Source: Planctomycetaceae bacterium
Lineage (GTDB): Bacteria > Planctomycetota > Planctomycetia > Planctomycetales > Planctomycetaceae
Length of the DNA: 64,000 bases
Direction of reading: 5' to 3'
NCBI GenBank assembly: GCA_020426345.1
Contig: JAGQQE010000001.1
Coordinates: forward strand, 41,058 to 105,057
The notes under the pieces: generated by a model
Database searches by the model: none
What the model was told of the DNA's origin: nothing
The model's input: the letters and a program-made list of their open reading frames with translations, nothing else
Position numbers and translations under genes: made by a program
In this document: piece after piece, positions 22,933 to 32,671 of the stretch
How positions within the stretch are numbered: the stretch's first letter is position 1
Layout of the letters: the number at the start of each line of letters is the position of its first letter

Positions 22933-23940
22933 ATGCGTATTCGTTGGCGCGGTTTAGAGCTTCCTAGTCGAGTTCATGTAGATCGCGAATCTCGTACACC
23001 CAGCTACGGTAAGTTTGTTGCCGAGCCGTTTGAACGTGGGTTCGGTAGCACTATTGGAAACAGTTTGCGCCGTATCCTGCTTTCAAGCCTGGAAGGTGCT
23101 GCAATTACGCGAGCCCGAGTTCAGGGTGTGCAGCATGAGTTCACGACGATTCCGGGTGTTGTGGAAGATGTGACCGATATCTGTCTGAATCTGAAGTCGC
23201 TGGTTGTAAAGAACCATAGTGCTTCGAGTAAGACTTTGAGGATTGAGAAGAATACACGCGGCGTTGTGACCGGCGCCGATGTGATTTGCGATGATCAGGT
23301 GGAGGTTATCAACCGGGATCTCGTCATTGCGACCATGACAGATGATGTGCCTTTTCATGTTGAGATGACTGTTGAGAATGGGCGGGGCTATGTGCCTGCC
23401 GCCGAGCAGTATCAGCATGAGCCAGAGGTTGGCGTAATTCCGCTTGATGCCGCGTTTTCGCCTGTCGTGCGAGTTCGTCATCTGATTGAGGATACTCGAG
23501 TTGGGCAGCGCACGAACTACGATAAGCTGACACTGGAGATCTGGACCAACGGCACCATTACTCCGGAACTTGCTTTGGTTGAAGCGGCGAAGATTCTGCG
23601 AAAGCATCTCAATTGCTTCATTACATTCCGTGAACCTGGTCCGGAAGCCCTTCCTGAGGGTGGTCTTCGCGGTATGGCGGAAGCGACTGGCTACTCGCCA
23701 GTTGATATGGAGCTGGAAGAGAAACTGGGTAAGAGCCTGGCAGAATTGAATCTGTCTGTGCGAGCGACAAATTGCCTGGAGTCTGTGGGTATTAACACGG
23801 TCCGGGATCTGGTGGTAAAAAGCGAAGACGAACTGTTGCAGGTTCGTAATTTTGGTGAGACGACACTTGATGAGGTCCGAGAGCGGCTTGGCCAGATAGA
23901 CCTTCGTCTTGGTATGCGTCTTCCAAACCAGACCGTGTGA
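22933..23940 (+). CDS. rpoA: RNA polymerase alpha subunit
   Basis: Alpha subunit, 335 aa, assembles beta and beta'. The N-terminal domain has [20 protein letters not shown], followed by LLSSLEGAA. The C-terminal DNA/activator-binding domain (about 255-325) has [20 protein letters not shown] and the [15 protein letters not shown] helix. Full-length with a normal linker. A 6-bp hairpin (23955-23973, AGCCGT/ACGGCT) lies between it and rplQ. Confidence 0.99.
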   Translation: MRIRWRGLELPSRVHVDRESRTPSYGKFVAEPFERGFGSTIGNSLRRILLSSLEGAAITRARVQGVQHEFTTIPGVVEDVTDICLNLKSLVVKNHSASSKTLRIEKNTRGVVTGADVICDDQVEVINRDLVIATMTDDVPFHVEMTVENGRGYVPAAEQYQHEPEVGVIPLDAAFSPVVRVRHLIEDTRVGQRTNYDKLTLEIWTNGTITPELALVEAAKILRKHLNCFITFREPGPEALPEGGLRGMAEATGYSPVDMELEEKLGKSLAELNLSVRATNCLESVGINTVRDLVVKSEDELLQVRNFGETTLDEVRERLGQIDLRLGMRLPNQTV

Positions 23941-23994
23941 ATGTTTTGAGTTTCAGCCGTGTTTTGAACGGCTCTTATGAGGTAAGTGGTTGTC

Positions 23995-24588
23995 ATGCGA
24001 CACCGAGTCAGCGGCCGTAAGCTTGGCCGAAATGGTTCCCACCGGAAAGCGATGTTCCGGAATATGGCTTGTAGCCTGATCAAGTCCCTTCGTTCTGACG
24101 AGGGGGATGTTGGTAAGCCTAAAGTACCTGGTCGAATTGTGACTACGGTGCCCAAGGCCAAAGAGCTCCGGCCAATCGTTGAGAAACTTATTACGATGGC
24201 GAAGAAGGCTGCGAAGCTTTCTGCCGCCGCTGACCCGTTTCGGACCGATGCTGAGCGTAACAGCGAAGCGTGGAGTAAATGGCGTGAGTCAGAGCAGGGT
24301 AAGCAGTGGGTCAACGCTAACGCTCCGGTACTTGCCTTGCGTCGCCGTGCTTTTTCCGAACTGAGGGATGAGGTCGCCGTTGACATTCTCTTCAACGAGC
24401 TGGCTCAACGCTTCGCTGATCGTGACGGCGGTTATACGCGGGTTGTACGACTGGCAGCTGTACGATTGGGTGACTCGGGCCAAAGAGCCATTTTTGAATT
24501 CGTCGGCGTACGGGACCGGGTGAAGAAGTCACGTCGTCGCAGTGCTCCGGCAGTGGAATCTGCTGCGGTTGAGTCTGCCTCTGCTTAA
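23995..24588 (+). CDS. rplQ: 50S ribosomal protein L17 with insertions
   Basis: L17, 197 aa against a usual ~120-130. [20 protein letters not shown] start and [20 protein letters not shown] are clear L17 sequence. About 15 extra residues lie after ACSLIKS (31-48), about 36 charged, Trp-containing residues (roughly 72-113, with [16 protein letters not shown]) sit between the two central helices, and an Ala/Ser-rich tail ends the protein. ATG 23995 is preferred to GTG 23986 on homology. Last gene of the ribosomal block; a strong terminator follows. Confidence 0.97.
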   Translation: MRHRVSGRKLGRNGSHRKAMFRNMACSLIKSLRSDEGDVGKPKVPGRIVTTVPKAKELRPIVEKLITMAKKAAKLSAAADPFRTDAERNSEAWSKWRESEQGKQWVNANAPVLALRRRAFSELRDEVAVDILFNELAQRFADRDGGYTRVVRLAAVRLGDSGQRAIFEFVGVRDRVKKSRRRSAPAVESAAVESASA

Positions 24589-24623
24589 TGCAACTCGGTT
24601 ACAGCCAGAAACTGTTTGCTCAC

Positions 24624-24657
24624 GAAAGCCCTCTGTCTCTTGACAGGGGGCTTTTTC
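24624..24657 (+). terminator. Intrinsic terminator after rplQ
   Basis: An 11-bp stem (24627-24637 with 24642-24652; AGCCCTCTGTC / GACAGGGGGCT, one T-G wobble) has a TCTT loop and is followed by further T residues. It closes the rpoB-to-rplQ gene block. Confidence 0.9.
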
Positions 24658-24950
24658 GTTTGGCAGTTGGATATTGAGATGCCGTTAGGAGCCTGTTGTA
24701 TACCGTCGTGTTTTCAGGTCTCCGGCTCCAGCCAGTCCGGTTTTTCGACGGACAGTTAGGTTAGTGACCGGGGGCGATGCGTGTTCTGTTCCCGAGCCTG
24801 TTTGTGATCATTCGCATTTGGATCGTTCTCGGTCGATTGATCCGGGTCTTTCTTTGCATACGGCATGATGTGATCAGTTGAAATGCCTTCAGCAATCTTC
24901 TCGGCAATCGCCCCTGCAAATGTTCTGTTGGCCTCCGCGCCGGCAACGAG
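24658..24950. other. Intergenic DNA between rplQ and membrane protein
   Basis: Apart from the truncated repeat copy at 24690-24760, I see no credible gene. Short open frames here lack homology and codon bias. Confidence 0.5.
24690..24760 (+). repeat. Truncated copy A of dispersed palindromic repeat
   Basis: Shares ACCGTCGTG, TTTCAGGTCT, the CTCCAGCCAGTCCGG-like stretch and the TTTTTCGACGGACAGTTAG end with the right half of the element at 30045-30146. The left half is largely missing, leaving only an outer GAGCCTGTTG. Confidence 0.6.
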
Positions 24951-25991
24951 TCATGGCATGGTTTGCCTCTGAAGCAGGAAGATGGCAACCAACGTCAGAA
25001 CAGACAACACCGTAAGCACGACAATGACAACAATTGCGGGCGCCTTCAGCCGGACGGTTCCAGCGGCGGGCAGCGGGCTGCCCTGATAGAGTCGTAGGAA
25101 GCGATAGCTTACAGCAACGAGGGCGATCAGGAATGGAGGCACCGCTGCAATCACGGAGCGAGGAAAGTCAGGCTCAATGTCAGCGAATGGGAACTGATAT
25201 CCGAGGTACGCACCGGTCAGAGTCGGTGCAATGATGATGGTGACTTCGCGCCAGGTTGGAATGAACCGATTCCAGTTTTCAGCCGCACTTCCGCCATTGA
25301 TGCAGCCGCCACAGTTCCCGTCAGTTTCTGACAAAGTGGTTACAATCGCGCGCAATTCGCTCTCTGTGTGTTCGTTTTCCGCGTCTTGCTTTTCCAGGGC
25401 GCTGATAAGTCTCTGCAGTTCGATTCGTCGTGGTTCAAGTTCTCTGCGCACCGACAGCTTATTTGTCCGATGCCCCGTCCCGTACACACCGCACAGCAGG
25501 ACCGCCCAGATAACAGTGACCAGCCCACATCCCCACCACGTGTGAGTGGTTTCCCATGAGACATGACCAAAAAACGCCATCTGCACAACTGCCGCTGGCA
25601 GTAAGTTCCACCACAGCAAGTTACGCATCAACCAAATCTGACGCTCGACGTGAGCGAGAGAGACCCTGGCACAGACCAACAATGGTTCACCCGGTTCACC
25701 GGGAGGTTGAGTGTAGTACTTCAGATTCAGCAAGTAGACGACAGCGATCCAGGCCAGGACAGGAACAACTAAATAGAAGGTCCACGGTGATGACATGACG
25801 AAGCCCGTCACGAACCAGAATGGAATCATCGCAAGCACCAGTCCAGTCTGAACGAGATGCTGGCGAACGACCATCGCTCGAAATGCGTCGCGGGATTGCT
25901 GAACTTCCCGAGTCAGCTCTTCAGCATCGAACACCACCTTGTCCTGCGACGCTTCGGCGTTCCATGCCTGCTGATATTTATCAAGACTCAT
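24951..25991 (-). CDS. Multi-pass membrane protein paired with ECF sigma factor
   Basis: A 346-aa protein with a soluble N-terminus (~45 residues) and about seven hydrophobic segments: two near 46-95, two near 120-170, and three in the last 110 residues. A long soluble stretch around 175-245 is helical, charged and contains NCGGC. Its start overlaps the stop of the ECF sigma gene by 11 bp, so the two are translationally coupled. Position and topology suggest an anti-sigma or signal-sensing partner, but no recognisable zinc anti-sigma motif was seen. Function is inferred only from context. Confidence 0.75.
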   Translation of the reverse strand: MSLDKYQQAWNAEASQDKVVFDAEELTREVQQSRDAFRAMVVRQHLVQTGLVLAMIPFWFVTGFVMSSPWTFYLVVPVLAWIAVVYLLNLKYYTQPPGEPGEPLLVCARVSLAHVERQIWLMRNLLWWNLLPAAVVQMAFFGHVSWETTHTWWGCGLVTVIWAVLLCGVYGTGHRTNKLSVRRELEPRRIELQRLISALEKQDAENEHTESELRAIVTTLSETDGNCGGCINGGSAAENWNRFIPTWREVTIIIAPTLTGAYLGYQFPFADIEPDFPRSVIAAVPPFLIALVAVSYRFLRLYQGSPLPAAGTVRLKAPAIVVIVVLTVLSVLTLVAIFLLQRQTMP

Positions 25992-26520
25992 TGTTTTGTG
26001 CCTCCGCAGGTGCAGAGTCCAGAATTCTGGCGAGGGCCTTCTTCGCGCGGTTGAGCTTCACGCCGACGTTGCTTTCAGAAATTCCCAGTACACTTGCCAT
26101 TTCGCAGTAACTCATGTCGTCCAGATACAGCAGCACCAGAGCCACGTCACTTTCGGGCAGTTGATGAATCGCCGCGTATAGTTGCTCGACCAGTTCCCGC
26201 TGTTCCATCAGCTCGGCCGAATCGGATAATTCCGCCGCCATCGAACGCGTCTCCAACAGGGGTTTCTGACGCATTCGGCGCGGCTTGTCGTTTCGACTCC
26301 AGTTCATCGCGGTCTGCAATGCCACGCGATAGAACCATGTCGCCGGGCTCGCCTTGCCCTCAAACCTGGACAGCGATTTCCACGTCTGAAGCAGAATCTC
26401 CTGAGCAAGATCCTGGCACTCATCTCGAGTCAACGTATACGCGCGAGCAACCTTGACGACTGATGAGCTATGCTCCTCCAGCCATTTTGTGAACATCGCT
26501 TTGTGGTCTTTGTCAGACAC
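25981..26520 (-). CDS. ECF-type RNA polymerase sigma factor
   Basis: A 179-aa sigma-70 family protein of the extracytoplasmic-function class. Region 2 spans about 15-80 (DECQDLAQEILLQTWKSLSR, then ASPATWFYRVALQTAMNWSR) and region 4 about 112-165 (LPESDVALVLLYLDDMSYCE with the HTH MASVLGISESNVGVKLNRAK). GTG start with AAGGG 7 nt upstream. The coupled downstream gene is a membrane protein, which suggests a membrane-controlled regulon. No autoregulatory promoter was recognised in the 343-bp upstream gap. Confidence 0.9.
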   Translation of the reverse strand: MSDKDHKAMFTKWLEEHSSSVVKVARAYTLTRDECQDLAQEILLQTWKSLSRFEGKASPATWFYRVALQTAMNWSRNDKPRRMRQKPLLETRSMAAELSDSAELMEQRELVEQLYAAIHQLPESDVALVLLYLDDMSYCEMASVLGISESNVGVKLNRAKKALARILDSAPAEAQNNES

Positions 26521-26863
26521 TCACGGCCCTTACAACGTGTCGCAACTCTTGCTCTACACAGTATTGGTACCGTTAGCAGGCGACTTCTTACAAATATTGC
26601 GTCGCCGAAATTGCAGGCCGGGAGTCCACTTTAGCGTTCCGGGACATTCGAATCTGGAGCGTATGTCTTTCGGCGGGAGAATCATTCTCTGGCTTGAAAC
26701 GATTCGCTTCCGGGTGAGAGTCCGGCCGACGGGAAGCTTGCAGAGACTGAACGCTGAACACGTGTTTTTTGGTTCTCGCAACGAACTGTGATTGCCCTTT
26801 ACCCCGTAATTCTGCTGCGATCCTTCGGTCAACGGGACCTGATTCGGGCTGCAGATGCGCGAC
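26521..26863. other. Intergenic DNA upstream of the ECF sigma gene
   Basis: A 343-bp stretch with no supported gene. It should contain the promoter of the sigma factor gene (leftward) and the 3' end of the LarA-like gene's transcript, but I see neither a clear -35/-10 pair nor a terminator. Confidence 0.45.
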
Positions 26864-28102
26864 TTACGTTGCGACCGTGATGTCGCACCACGCGTGGTTC
26901 ATCCCTGAGATAATTGCCAGGTCATCATGCCCATTCAGGGCTCGCTGCAGTTCGGCTGCGGAGTTGATTGCAAGGAAGCCCAGTTCTTCTGTTTCATCAT
27001 CAGTCAATTGACTGAACAGCGCCAGTGTGGCCTTTTGCCCAGCCATGATCAGTTGGAGCACTTCACAGGCGTCTTCTGTCGGTTCGCGACGTAGAGGTTT
27101 CAGGAGTTCCTCCGGGTCGGAACAACGACGGAGCATTGTAGCACCCGGTCCTTCGGGCAGTTGCAGATCAGCAACGATGATGATTCTGCCGCCGTGCTCG
27201 ACAATTCGGCAGGCCGACTCCAGAGCTGCGCCGACTTCTCGCAGCGTGACTTTGCCACTTGGGACGGACACGGTGACCACGACCACATCAAAGATGCGAT
27301 CAAGACTTATCCGCCAGGCCTGTTCCAGGATAGAGACGCCAAGTTTCTGTACGTCCCCAGGCATGCCACAGAGGATACTTCCAATATATCCCTGTGGATT
27401 CGGGATGACCTGGATGGTGAATTGAGTTCCGAGCAGCCAGCCGACTTCGTCGACCACTTCGCGGAGTGGTCTTACGTCGCCTGGTGCGAGTTCGGGATGA
27501 CCGGGGGCTGCGGCGTCTCGAATGGTGCTGATGTCGGAAAAATGGGGAAACAGCACGCCACTGGTTCCGCTGTAGCCCAACCTGCTGTCGAACCCAATTA
27601 CGCCGACAGAAATAATCAGATCTGCGTCCAGAAGGTGTTTATTCAGATAGACTCGCACTCCATTGGACGAGCTGGCAAGGTAGCCACATTTCGATTCGTC
27701 ACGGGGATCGTGAACGACGAGGTTGATTCGACCCTGCATGTGGACAGGGCAGTTTTTCACAAGGTCCTGCCAGTCTTCGGCCTTGGGATTGTCAGGCAGC
27801 AGCAGCGTGATGTTCAGGTCTTCGCTGCAGTGGCTCTGCAACTCGTCCAGGACGGTGGTGACGATATCGATCAGTTGTGGTGTCGCTGGATCCACGACAA
27901 TCACCACTCGATCTCCCGGCACAAGGCAGTCGTGGAGCTTTGGCAAGCCGACAGGATTGGAAAGGGCTTCGGCGATTGGGTTTGTGGAATCTGCAGACGC
28001 ATTGCGCACTGGAGAAGGACGGTGGACAAATGCGCGGGCAGAGACCGAGACAGAGGCAACGATGTCACCGCTTCGAAGTGTGAGCTGTTGTGTGTCTGAC
28101 AT
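26864..28102 (-). CDS. LarA-like (lactate racemase domain) protein, altered active site
   Basis: A 412-aa protein resembling the nickel-dependent lactate racemase LarA/DUF2088 fold: an N-terminal VVIVVDPATP strand, INLVVHDPRDE with the conserved His (about H131), and a central VYLNKHLLDADLIISVG followed by GYSGTSGVLFPHFSDISTI. In true LarA this central stretch reads like EPHFFAGFSGGRK and supplies a catalytic His and the Lys that bears the nickel-pincer cofactor; here those positions are Asp/Ser and Gly. The protein may therefore not be a racemase. ATG 28102 is chosen (AGGA just upstream) rather than an upstream ATG at 28171. No larB/larC/larE genes are nearby. Confidence 0.7.
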   Translation of the reverse strand: MSDTQQLTLRSGDIVASVSVSARAFVHRPSPVRNASADSTNPIAEALSNPVGLPKLHDCLVPGDRVVIVVDPATPQLIDIVTTVLDELQSHCSEDLNITLLLPDNPKAEDWQDLVKNCPVHMQGRINLVVHDPRDESKCGYLASSSNGVRVYLNKHLLDADLIISVGVIGFDSRLGYSGTSGVLFPHFSDISTIRDAAAPGHPELAPGDVRPLREVVDEVGWLLGTQFTIQVIPNPQGYIGSILCGMPGDVQKLGVSILEQAWRISLDRIFDVVVVTVSVPSGKVTLREVGAALESACRIVEHGGRIIIVADLQLPEGPGATMLRRCSDPEELLKPLRREPTEDACEVLQLIMAGQKATLALFSQLTDDETEELGFLAINSAAELQRALNGHDDLAIISGMNHAWCDITVAT

Positions 28103-28177
28103 ACTATCCTGCTTTATTCGCTGTTGACCGAACTCGCCGCGAGCGGATTGTGGCGAACGATCGGGTTCCAATGCAAA

Positions 28178-28208
28178 CGGCGAATCCCCATGAGTTGAGG
28201 ATTCGCCG
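28178..28208 (-). terminator. Hairpin downstream of ahcY
   Basis: Perfect 10-bp stem (CGGCGAATCC / GGATTCGCCG) with an 11-nt loop, about 160 bp past the ahcY stop. On the minus strand it is followed by a short TTT only, so it is a weak or factor-assisted terminator candidate between ahcY and the LarA-like gene. Confidence 0.5.
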
Positions 28209-28370
28209 CAGCGGGTTTCGAAAGTTCAGCGACCGGTCGTAACCTGAGTACTTGGTCGATCAAATTCAGAGCTGGGTCAACTTGGGCGATTCGGGAATCG
28301 CTGACCAAACTCTATTCGGGCCCAAACTCCGGATGGATTGTGGAACCCTGAACTTCATTCTGGCAAAGTA

Positions 28371-29699
28371 TTAGTATCGGTAGTGCTCTGGTTTGTACGG
28401 CCCACCAACCGGAACTCCAATGTACTCCGCCTGGTCCTGCGAAAGCACCTCCAGTTTGGCACCCAGTTTCGCAAGATGCAGTCGGGCTACTTCTTCGTCA
28501 AGTTCCTTCGGAAGCATGTGAACACCGATATCGAACTTCTCGGTCTCGGTCCAGAGTGCAATTTGGGCCATCACCTGATTGGTGAAGCTATTGCTCATAA
28601 CGAAAGATGGATGGCCTGTTGCACAACCGAGGTTGACGAGGCGTCCTTCGGCCAGAACGATGATCGCGCGGCCATCCGGATAGACGTATTTGTCAACCGG
28701 GCCACCTTCGTCACTGTGTTTCTTGATGTTAATTCGGTTGATATCTTTGCGATTTTTCAGGTAGGCGACCTGAATCTCTGAGTCAAAGTGTCCGATGTTG
28801 CACACGATTGCCTGGTGCTTCATCTTGTCCATGTGATGACCACAGATCACGTCTTTGTTGCCGGTCGTCGTCACAAAGATATCCCCCATGGCCGCTGCTT
28901 CGTCCATGGTGGTGACCTGAAAACCTTCCATCAGAGCCTGCAGGGCACAGATTGGATCGATTTCGGTGACGACGACGCGGGCACCCAGTCCTCGCATCGC
29001 GTCAGCACAGCCCTTGCCAACATCGCCGTATCCGCAGATGACAACGACCTTGCCGGCAACCATCACGTCGGTGGCCCGCTTGATCCCGTCGGCGAGTGAT
29101 TCGCGGCAGCCGTAGAGATTGTCGAATTTGCTCTTGGTAACTGAGTCGTTGACGTTGATCGCCGGAACGCCGAGTTTACCTTCTTTCAGCATTTGATGGA
29201 GGCGGTGGACGCCGGTCGTGGTTTCTTCCGACAGTCCTCGAATGTCCTTCAACAATTCCGGGTATTTGTTGTGGACCATGACCGTCAGATCGCCGCCGTC
29301 ATCCAGAATCATGTTCAGAGGCTGGCCATCCGGGAATACGAGCGTCTGCTCAATGCACCAGTCAAATTCTTCTTCGGACATGCCCTTCCACGCGTAGACG
29401 GGGATACCTGCCGCTGCAATCGCAGCTGCTGCATGGTCCTGCGTGGAGAAAATGTTGCAGCTTGACCATGTCACTTCAGCTCCCAGCGCTTTCAGTGTTT
29501 CGATCAGTACAGCGGTCTGGATGGTCATGTGCAGGCAGCCCGCAATTCTCGCCCCTTTCAGCGGTTGAGACGGGCCGTATTTTTCTCGCAGCGCCATCAG
29601 TCCGGGCATCTCGACTTCAGCGATCTCAATTTCCTTGCGACCAAGTTCGGCAAGGTTGATGTCAGCGACCTTGTATGGCAAAGAGGATACAGCGACCAT
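28371..29699 (-). CDS. ahcY: Adenosylhomocysteinase (SAH hydrolase)
   Basis: Cytosolic NAD-dependent enzyme, 442 aa, that splits S-adenosylhomocysteine into adenosine and homocysteine and so keeps methyltransferases active. The substrate-binding [16 protein letters not shown], the Rossmann motif [22 protein letters not shown], the [14 protein letters not shown] block and the terminal KPEHYRY tail are all present. ATG 29699 is chosen over 29711 on homology, with a GAGAAG upstream. It is single, with a 120-nt leader and no neighbouring metK or methionine gene. Confidence 0.98.
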   Translation of the reverse strand: MVAVSSLPYKVADINLAELGRKEIEIAEVEMPGLMALREKYGPSQPLKGARIAGCLHMTIQTAVLIETLKALGAEVTWSSCNIFSTQDHAAAAIAAAGIPVYAWKGMSEEEFDWCIEQTLVFPDGQPLNMILDDGGDLTVMVHNKYPELLKDIRGLSEETTTGVHRLHQMLKEGKLGVPAINVNDSVTKSKFDNLYGCRESLADGIKRATDVMVAGKVVVICGYGDVGKGCADAMRGLGARVVVTEIDPICALQALMEGFQVTTMDEAAAMGDIFVTTTGNKDVICGHHMDKMKHQAIVCNIGHFDSEIQVAYLKNRKDINRINIKKHSDEGGPVDKYVYPDGRAIIVLAEGRLVNLGCATGHPSFVMSNSFTNQVMAQIALWTETEKFDIGVHMLPKELDEEVARLHLAKLGAKLEVLSQDQAEYIGVPVGGPYKPEHYRY

Positions 29700-30044
29700 G
29701 AAACTTCTCACTTCTCAAAACGAAGGCACAAGGGAACTAGTAAAGGGCATCCCAGGCTGTGATGTGCTGCGCTTACGGCGTCAGGCACGAGCTTTCCGAG
29801 CAGGCAGAAAGCCACTCACCGAACGCCGGGCAGTCTAAGGGGACCAAGTCTGAAATCATTCCAGCGCTGGTCCGAGCAGTTGGACAGGCCGTACCCCGTG
29901 GGACGTTTGGCTGGATAACCCAGAATCTCAGGAAAACTAAGAGAATCCTGCCCCGGAAGCAATATGCATCGAGCCGAACACCGGCAAATTCGCCACAACA
30001 AGGCGTTTGTTCTCGACCATTGAATAACTGCTGCAGGCGTGACT
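29700..30044. other. Intergenic DNA and ahcY leader
   Basis: Upstream of ahcY (minus strand) a 6-bp hairpin can form near 29795-29820 (GCTTTC ... GAAAGC). I looked for the conserved blocks of the SAH riboswitch and did not find them. No coding sequence is supported; the remainder shows no recognised feature until the repeat at 30045. Confidence 0.45.
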
Positions 30045-30146
30045 GCCAGTCCGTTGAAAAATCGGGACAGGCACGCTGGACGGCGGTAAACCGTCGTGGT
30101 TTCAGGTCTGCTGTTCGAGCCAGCCCCGTCTTTCAACAGGCTGTTA
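30045..30146 (+). repeat. Copy B of dispersed palindromic repeat
   Basis: About 100 bp with imperfect inverted ends: CAGTCCGTTGAAAAATCGGG at the left and, read from the right on the other strand, CAGCCTGTTGAAAGACGGGG. A central GACGG-N7-CCGTC hairpin sits between. It closely matches the element at 42256-42354 in the opposite orientation. It ends right at the stop codon of the 269-aa gene. It carries no gene, consistent with a MITE/REP-type sequence. Confidence 0.75.
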
Positions 30147-30953
30147 GGGCGTAATCAGCTCGCTTTCGGCGTTTTGACGGATGCGTTTCAGCTTCATATC
30201 GGTCTGGCGGGTCTGAAGCAGTCGGAATTCAGAGCGTGGCGAGGTGGTTTCCTTGGTTTCAGTGGTAATGGAAACGACCCAGCGGGCCAGACCGAACGGA
30301 ATCTCGGAGCTGACCCAGTACTCGCCGGTGTTGGTTGAGCGACTTTCAGGTCGTTCCATGACTTGAACGCCTTTCATGTGTTTTGCGGTCACAGAAAGAC
30401 CCTGTGCCAGAACTTCAGGGACGTCAGCATTTGCAACAACCTCTGGCGAATCGTAGTTCGTTAACAGAGAGATCGTCGGATAGATCACCAGACCGGGAGA
30501 TCGAATCTCTTTGATTTCATTCTCACCCAGCCGCCGAAACCCCTTGACGATTGGCAGTACATCGTTGGGAATGCCGTCTGAATCCTGACGGTCGGGCATG
30601 ATCCGGCTTTCGGGAACGAGAACCTTATAGATTCGAGCTCCTACCGGACCGGGATCGATCCCGGCAGCTTCGGATTTTCCGGTAATGACTTTGATTTCAA
30701 TCCAGCGACACGGCTGTACGGTTCCCTTGTACTCGGCCTCTTCGCGTCCGACAGACTTGATACTCAATTCACTGGTCCAGACCAGTGGATTGTTATCTTC
30801 GGGGCCTGCGGACAGGGTGATGTTCCCTTCGTATTCGACGGCCGTCCCGTCGTCTGGCAGATTGAATAGCAATCCCTGCGCATGTGCAGAAGACGGGACA
30901 AGGGCTAACGATGCCAGAAACAGGCTGGAAACCCATCGATTCAATAGCTGCAT
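30144..30953 (-). CDS. Exported protein of unknown function
   Basis: A 269-aa protein with a clear Sec signal peptide (LLNRWVSSLFLASLALVPSS, cleaved after AHA before Q). The mature part is mostly beta-predicted, with alternating polar/hydrophobic strands and no catalytic motif I recognise. ATG 30953 is chosen because the signal peptide begins there and GAGGGTG lies upstream; an earlier in-frame ATG would add 67 residues without coding character. It is the last of a leftward series that includes the TlpA-like and caspase-like genes, but gaps of 160-270 bp make an operon uncertain. Confidence 0.75.
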   Translation of the reverse strand: MQLLNRWVSSLFLASLALVPSSAHAQGLLFNLPDDGTAVEYEGNITLSAGPEDNNPLVWTSELSIKSVGREEAEYKGTVQPCRWIEIKVITGKSEAAGIDPGPVGARIYKVLVPESRIMPDRQDSDGIPNDVLPIVKGFRRLGENEIKEIRSPGLVIYPTISLLTNYDSPEVVANADVPEVLAQGLSVTAKHMKGVQVMERPESRSTNTGEYWVSSEIPFGLARWVVSITTETKETTSPRSEFRLLQTRQTDMKLKRIRQNAESELITP

Positions 30954-31224
30954 AACTAGAACACCCTCAACTGGGCTGTGCCTACGAGAATCATCAATCC
31001 CCGCCACGATTGTCTTTGGGCAATGGCAACGGAGAATTTGTGTCATGAGATACCCTGACCGACAGGAGGGGCACCCAATGTGCCACAGTTTGTCAGAGAA
31101 AACCGGTTTGAAGCAAGTGGAAACGGTGTATACCCGGCAAACCGGGGACATCAATTCGCCGGGAAAGTCGAATTACGCGGGTATTCGGCTCAAAAACAGC
31201 GACTGGGGCTCCTGAAGGGCTTCA

Positions 31225-32508
31225 TTATTCGGACTTTTCACGACGACTGGCAAAGTGTTGTTCCAGCAGCCGGGGCAGGGTGGTACCTCGAGCATTAAGT
31301 GACAGCACCTTACCGTTTTCGTCCACCAGAACAGCTGTGGGAATGGCGCTGATGCCGTAGAACTCTGCAAGGGAGTCGTCGCCCTCATCCATAATGTTCT
31401 CCCAGGAAATGCCTTTTTCTTTGACGCACTTGTCAAAAGCATCACGAGAACGATCGAGGTTGACGCCGACGATCGTGAACCCGTCCTGGCCGTATTCCTC
31501 CAGGCATGCTTTCATGTTCGGCAGTTCTGCGAGGCATGGGCCGCACCAACTGGCCCAAAAATCAATCAGCACGGTCTTCCCCCGATACTTCTCCCAGTCG
31601 AAGTCGCTGCCATCAGCAAGAACGCCTCGAACCTCCATGAAGTTGCCGGGAAGCCCGGCCATCCGGGCCGCTGCAAAGAAACGATCGGAGAACATTGCGA
31701 CGGCCGGATTGTCGCTGTCCTGCAATTTTCTTCCCATGAACTCCAGGAGTTTGACTGCCGATTGAGAATCGCCTGAAGCGGAAAGAGATCGGCCGAGTTT
31801 GTGTGCCAGGGCCATCACAGCCTGATCAGGTCCGAATCGTTCGACGTACGCGGCCACCTGGTCAATGGCCGCCGCTCGAGAATCCACACCCAGACGCAGC
31901 ATGTTGCCAGTCGCGTTTTCAAGGCGTGCGAATGCCGGAATGCGAGCGACCGCCGTCCTGGGGTCGGCATCCATGCGAGCTTCCAGTTGTGATTTCTTCT
32001 TTTGCATTTCTTCTGAAGCACGTTCGCCCATCGCCTGGAGCGCGCCATAGGCATTCTCCAGGGCGAAGACTTCGTCCGATTCAGAAGGCGACTGTCCCAG
32101 AATTCGTTCAGCCGCTTCGACGACTGATCTCAAACGCCGAATGTTGTTGCTCAGTCGCTCATCGACGGACTTGCCGGTAACTCTCATTTGAGCCATTCGG
32201 GCAATATGTTTCTTCAATGCAGGGGTATCGCCATCCGGGACCGCATACGGGTCGGGCTCGACTTTCTGCGATGGTGCCGGTTTCTCATCTGGCACCGGCA
32301 TGGTGACAACGGTTGTGGTGATCCCGGAACTGGTCAACACAGCAGACACCGACTTCAGGGCAATCGTTGGGGGAGAGTTGGAAGCTGCAGCGCTCAAAGA
32401 GTCTGTCACAGGTCCAGACGTTGCTGCAACTGCTGCTAACAGGACGAACAGACAATGTGCAGCAGCCTCACGTACAGATCGTGGCTTTGATCGAGGCGTG
32501 AAAGCCAT
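31225..32508 (-). CDS. Exported TlpA-like thioredoxin-domain protein
   Basis: A 427-aa protein with an N-terminal signal/anchor (CLFVLLAAVAATSG), a Pro-rich linker, a helical region (about 95-280), and a C-terminal AhpC/TSA-type thioredoxin fold. The fold has WASWCGPC with redox cysteines C322 and C325, then the cis-proline segment SAIPTAVLVDENGK. Such proteins act as periplasmic thiol-disulfide reductases. ATG 32508 is chosen with GGAG 8 nt upstream. The partner proteins are unknown. Confidence 0.85.
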   Translation of the reverse strand: MAFTPRSKPRSVREAAAHCLFVLLAAVAATSGPVTDSLSAAASNSPPTIALKSVSAVLTSSGITTTVVTMPVPDEKPAPSQKVEPDPYAVPDGDTPALKKHIARMAQMRVTGKSVDERLSNNIRRLRSVVEAAERILGQSPSESDEVFALENAYGALQAMGERASEEMQKKKSQLEARMDADPRTAVARIPAFARLENATGNMLRLGVDSRAAAIDQVAAYVERFGPDQAVMALAHKLGRSLSASGDSQSAVKLLEFMGRKLQDSDNPAVAMFSDRFFAAARMAGLPGNFMEVRGVLADGSDFDWEKYRGKTVLIDFWASWCGPCLAELPNMKACLEEYGQDGFTIVGVNLDRSRDAFDKCVKEKGISWENIMDEGDDSLAEFYGISAIPTAVLVDENGKVLSLNARGTTLPRLLEQHFASRREKSE

Positions 32509-32671
32509 GAGAAATGCTCCGCAGGTGATATCGATCCAGTGCGGGATTTGATGGGTCTGTAACTGGCAAGACCACCCGCAACGCGGAGCATAGTTGGCAA
32601 TCGAAGTTTTCAGAATAGCATACTGGTTCGTCTGGTGTTCGATTCCAACTTCCTCGATCACCAGTCGGGCC

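Noticed and set aside
29700..29830. SAH riboswitch before ahcY
   Set aside because: The conserved blocks of the known SAH aptamer could not be found on the leader strand.
29759..30154. 131-codon open frame upstream of ahcY, plus strand
   Set aside because: Runs through the palindromic repeat, lacks a ribosome binding site and coding bias.
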